Shown here in pieces: positions 61,432-64,000 of a DNA stretch of 64,000 nt. This DNA comes from Brachycybe producta (lineage: Eukaryota > Arthropoda > Diplopoda > Playtdesmida > Andrognathidae): assembly GCA_036925085.1 (NCBI GenBank), contig JAUPFP010000083.1:62001-126000 (forward strand). Direction: 5' to 3'. Position 1 is the first letter of the stretch, and every line of letters starts with the position of its first letter. Position numbers and translations under genes: made by a program. The notes under the pieces are model-generated. The model did no database searches. It was not told the DNA's origin and worked only from the letters and a program-made list of their open reading frames with translations.

Positions 61432-61878
61432 TTGAAAAATGTGTAATTGTATAATTTTTAAGATGGTGGTGGTTATAGTGGTAAGGGGTGTGTTTATAGA
61501 TGGGGTGTGTGTGTGGGTTCTAAGTTAACCCATATGCTTTTAATCTAATTTTATGACGTCTTTTTTATGTTTCTTTATTATCATTTGTGTTATCTACAAA
61601 AATTGTTTTGTGTGTCTTTTGGACGAAATTGCACAATTTTGTTTGCATACAAAAAATATGCATGAATTCATGTATATATCTCTATCTATATATAATGTGC
61701 AAGTTAGTATTTATTGGAGGAACCCAAAAAAGTTTATTCTCTAATAATATTAATAGGTATTGTGTCTTGTGTCTATATAAATTGATGTTTGTTTGAGGTT
61801 TATTATGCATATTATTATTATTATTATTATTATTATGAGACTTTGCAAATCAATATCAACCTATAGAAAAGGGGATTT

Positions 61879-61880
<2 letters not shown>

Positions 61881-61932
<52 letters not shown>

Positions 61933-62054
61933 TAGATATATATATATAGATATATATATATATATAGATATATATATATATATGATATATATATATATAT
62001 ATATATGATATATATATATATATATATGATATATATATATATATATATATATAT
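61881..62054. repeat. (TA)n with GATA/AAATA interruptions
   Basis: About 170 bp of TA-rich repeat with GATATA phases. The (YI)n frame is spurious. Confidence 0.95.
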
Positions 62055-64000
62055 TTGTGGGAGATAATTCAGCTATTCGGAATTAGAGATATACATGTAT
62101 GGTGTAGGTCTTCTGCTATAACCTCTTTGGACATCCCCCCCCCCTTTCACCTTATTGTGCGTCGATGCTTTGCTTCCTACCCCCCCCCCCCCCCACCTTT
62201 GGAGGGGAGAGAGAGGCTAGTAGTTGGTCAAATATCTGATTCCTAGGTTGTTCTAATAATATTGTTCAGAATCTCAGGGCCTACAAAATTTTGTTATATG
62301 ATGTGTTTTTTAGTTATTATTTTACTGGACTTATTTACACAAATAAAGCATTTACGATTATTGTCACGAATTTAAGAACACCGCGATATTTTATCCCTGC
62401 AGAAGTTCAAAATTATTTATTAGCAAATTAAAACTCAATATTTTAAAAAATATAGATAGGATCCAACAAAGATGGCCCAATGATTTCAAGACATTTGACA
62501 CACTCTGTACAATAATGCCATATTTTTTTTTGTAAGATTTTTTTTAACAACTTCTATAGTTTAGAAAAGACACAACTTCAGCATTGAATCAGCATTATCA
62601 TAATATTTCTATGTAAGTTAGAGCTAGCTATAGCTGGCAGTAAAGAATTTTATTAATCAATGTTTGTTATATGTATATGTGTGTATATTTGAGAGGAGCT
62701 TCATTGATTTACAAATATAGGCGTATATACAGTATAGTTCTAAAAGGGGATTGTTGAAAGGGGGGTGTGGTGTCATCATTATTCTTATATAGGCGTCAAT
62801 ATAACACTTTACCCTCCCCCCCCCACTTTTTCGCTTTCTATGCATCGTGTTTTAATTTCCTTTTGGAATTGTTCCTATGTATTGTTGTTTGGCGAAGATA
62901 TGGCGCCGGACGCCTCTACCCTCCCTCTTTATATGCACCTCACCCCCCCCCCCCTTTAGACTATATTCATCTCATGCCATATATACATACAACTATCCTC
63001 TCCATTTTCAAATCAGGTTTTATTCACATATATGGCATATGCCGTTCATTGAATAACGTGTGACTAAGGGAGGGGGAGGGTAATAATAATCAGGGCTTAT
63101 AAATCTTTTACTGGTTAATTAAGTCATCAGTTTTAACGAGCCTCCTCAATCTAACCCACAACTGGGACGCCCCTCACTCTTTCATTATTACAACAGGAAT
63201 ATTTTTTTTCAATAGCGTTGTAAAATTATGAATTACTCTTTTTAACACTTGGATCTTTAATTTGAAGTAAAAGAACCAAGTAATTTTATGATTTTTTTTT
63301 TAAATAAAGCTTTTCTGTGATGTAAAGGGTGCGTTTAGTTACTAGGATTTTTTAAAAATAACTTCAAAAATTTGCAACGTTTGAGAGGCGGTTAATATCA
63401 AAATTCCATTAAACGCAAAAATTCAATATCATCATTCAAATAACTGTTGTGATTTGTGAAATCAAAAAGACACTTTACAAAATAGAATATCCAAGACAGA
63501 ATAAACAGTTTAGGCGAAACTGTTTAGCCAATGATGTCCATAAAAAAAAGTAAAACTTGTAAATTTTAGTGAATTTGCTGCTTGTAAAACTAAAAAATTA
63601 AAATTAAAAAAAGATTAATTATTAAATCATTTCCAACAATCATAAGTTAATATAACAATTGTTTATAGGGGTAGCAGTTGCCCCCAGGTCTAGCCCTGGT
63701 CGAGAGCCCTGTTAAGGACATAGAAACATATTTTATTCAATAGTCAGACACATCTATATATTGAATTAATATTAAAAAAAATACATATTAAGTTTGGATA
63801 TTATAATGAGTTAGTGTATTAAGATATTGACTTAATATTTCAGTATATGTTTACATATTAACGATTGTACTTAATTTTTTCATGTCCTAAAATGGACTCC
63901 ATAAAAGTTAAATTATACGTTAATTAACATTTAACTATTAACTCAGTTGTAGATTAGGTATTAGTCTGGTGGCGCTGATCAAGCGCCAAATTGAATAATC
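62055..64000. other. no gene; poly(C) tracts
   Basis: C runs at 62135-62143, 62180-62194 and 62945-62955. The proline-rich frames at 62055-62246 and 62765-63063 run through them. The remaining sequence is AT-rich. 63950-64000 holds GTGGCGCTGATCAAGCGCCA, possibly an element end. Confidence 0.4.

Overview
The window looks like non-coding DNA from a large, AT-rich animal genome, most likely a marine invertebrate. No open frame of normal gene length exists apart from frames running through satellites or (TA)n. The evidence for an animal is indirect: dense microsatellites ((TA)n, (GA)n, (AAT)n), many short inverted-repeat transposons, Helitron 3' ends, decayed hAT, Tc1/mariner and LINE coding remnants, and scattered TAGGCCTA-like palindromes. 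I cannot name the species. There are no bacterial-style operons, and nothing I could recognise as an intact host gene.

Layout. 1-4.9 kb: short tandem repeats, a 9-bp-TSD MITE, a deleted hAT element that still encodes the transposase C-terminus, two head-to-head Helitron copies and a 22-bp minisatellite. 5-9.4 kb: mostly unique AT-rich DNA with one ~180-bp satellite monomer. 9.4-13.4 kb: a long (TA)n tract, a variant Helitron end, an inverted pair of Tc1-like transposon halves, and two short hAT elements with perfect 8-bp TSDs. 14.6-19.4 kb: a mariner-type foldback, a decayed LINE reverse-transcriptase fragment and a nested pair of long-TIR elements. 20-35 kb: satellite monomers, TTAA-flanked MITEs, and a pair of transposon copies of which one keeps a MADF-type reading frame. 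35-45 kb: microsatellites, a tandem duplication and a 25-bp-stem hairpin. 45.7-60.4 kb: a dense nest of elements, including MITE inside Helitron inside mariner, foldback inside pogo-like element, and MITE inside hAT (twice).

Host coding potential. The best candidates are two short exon-like segments on the + strand, 58102-58195 and 60547-60640. Each is 94 nt, open in one frame, preceded by AG and followed by GTGAGT, and their phases are compatible. I do not recognise the encoded protein. The rest of the window is best read as intron or intergenic DNA.

No new multi-gene system was found. The most informative content is transposon archaeology: a MITE family with 9-bp target duplications found three times, one copy inside a Helitron; Helitron copies carrying one to three copies of an internal ~60-bp pyrimidine block; and an autonomous-to-MITE deletion pair at 30.2-31.5 kb. 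All boundaries were read by eye and may be off by a few bases.
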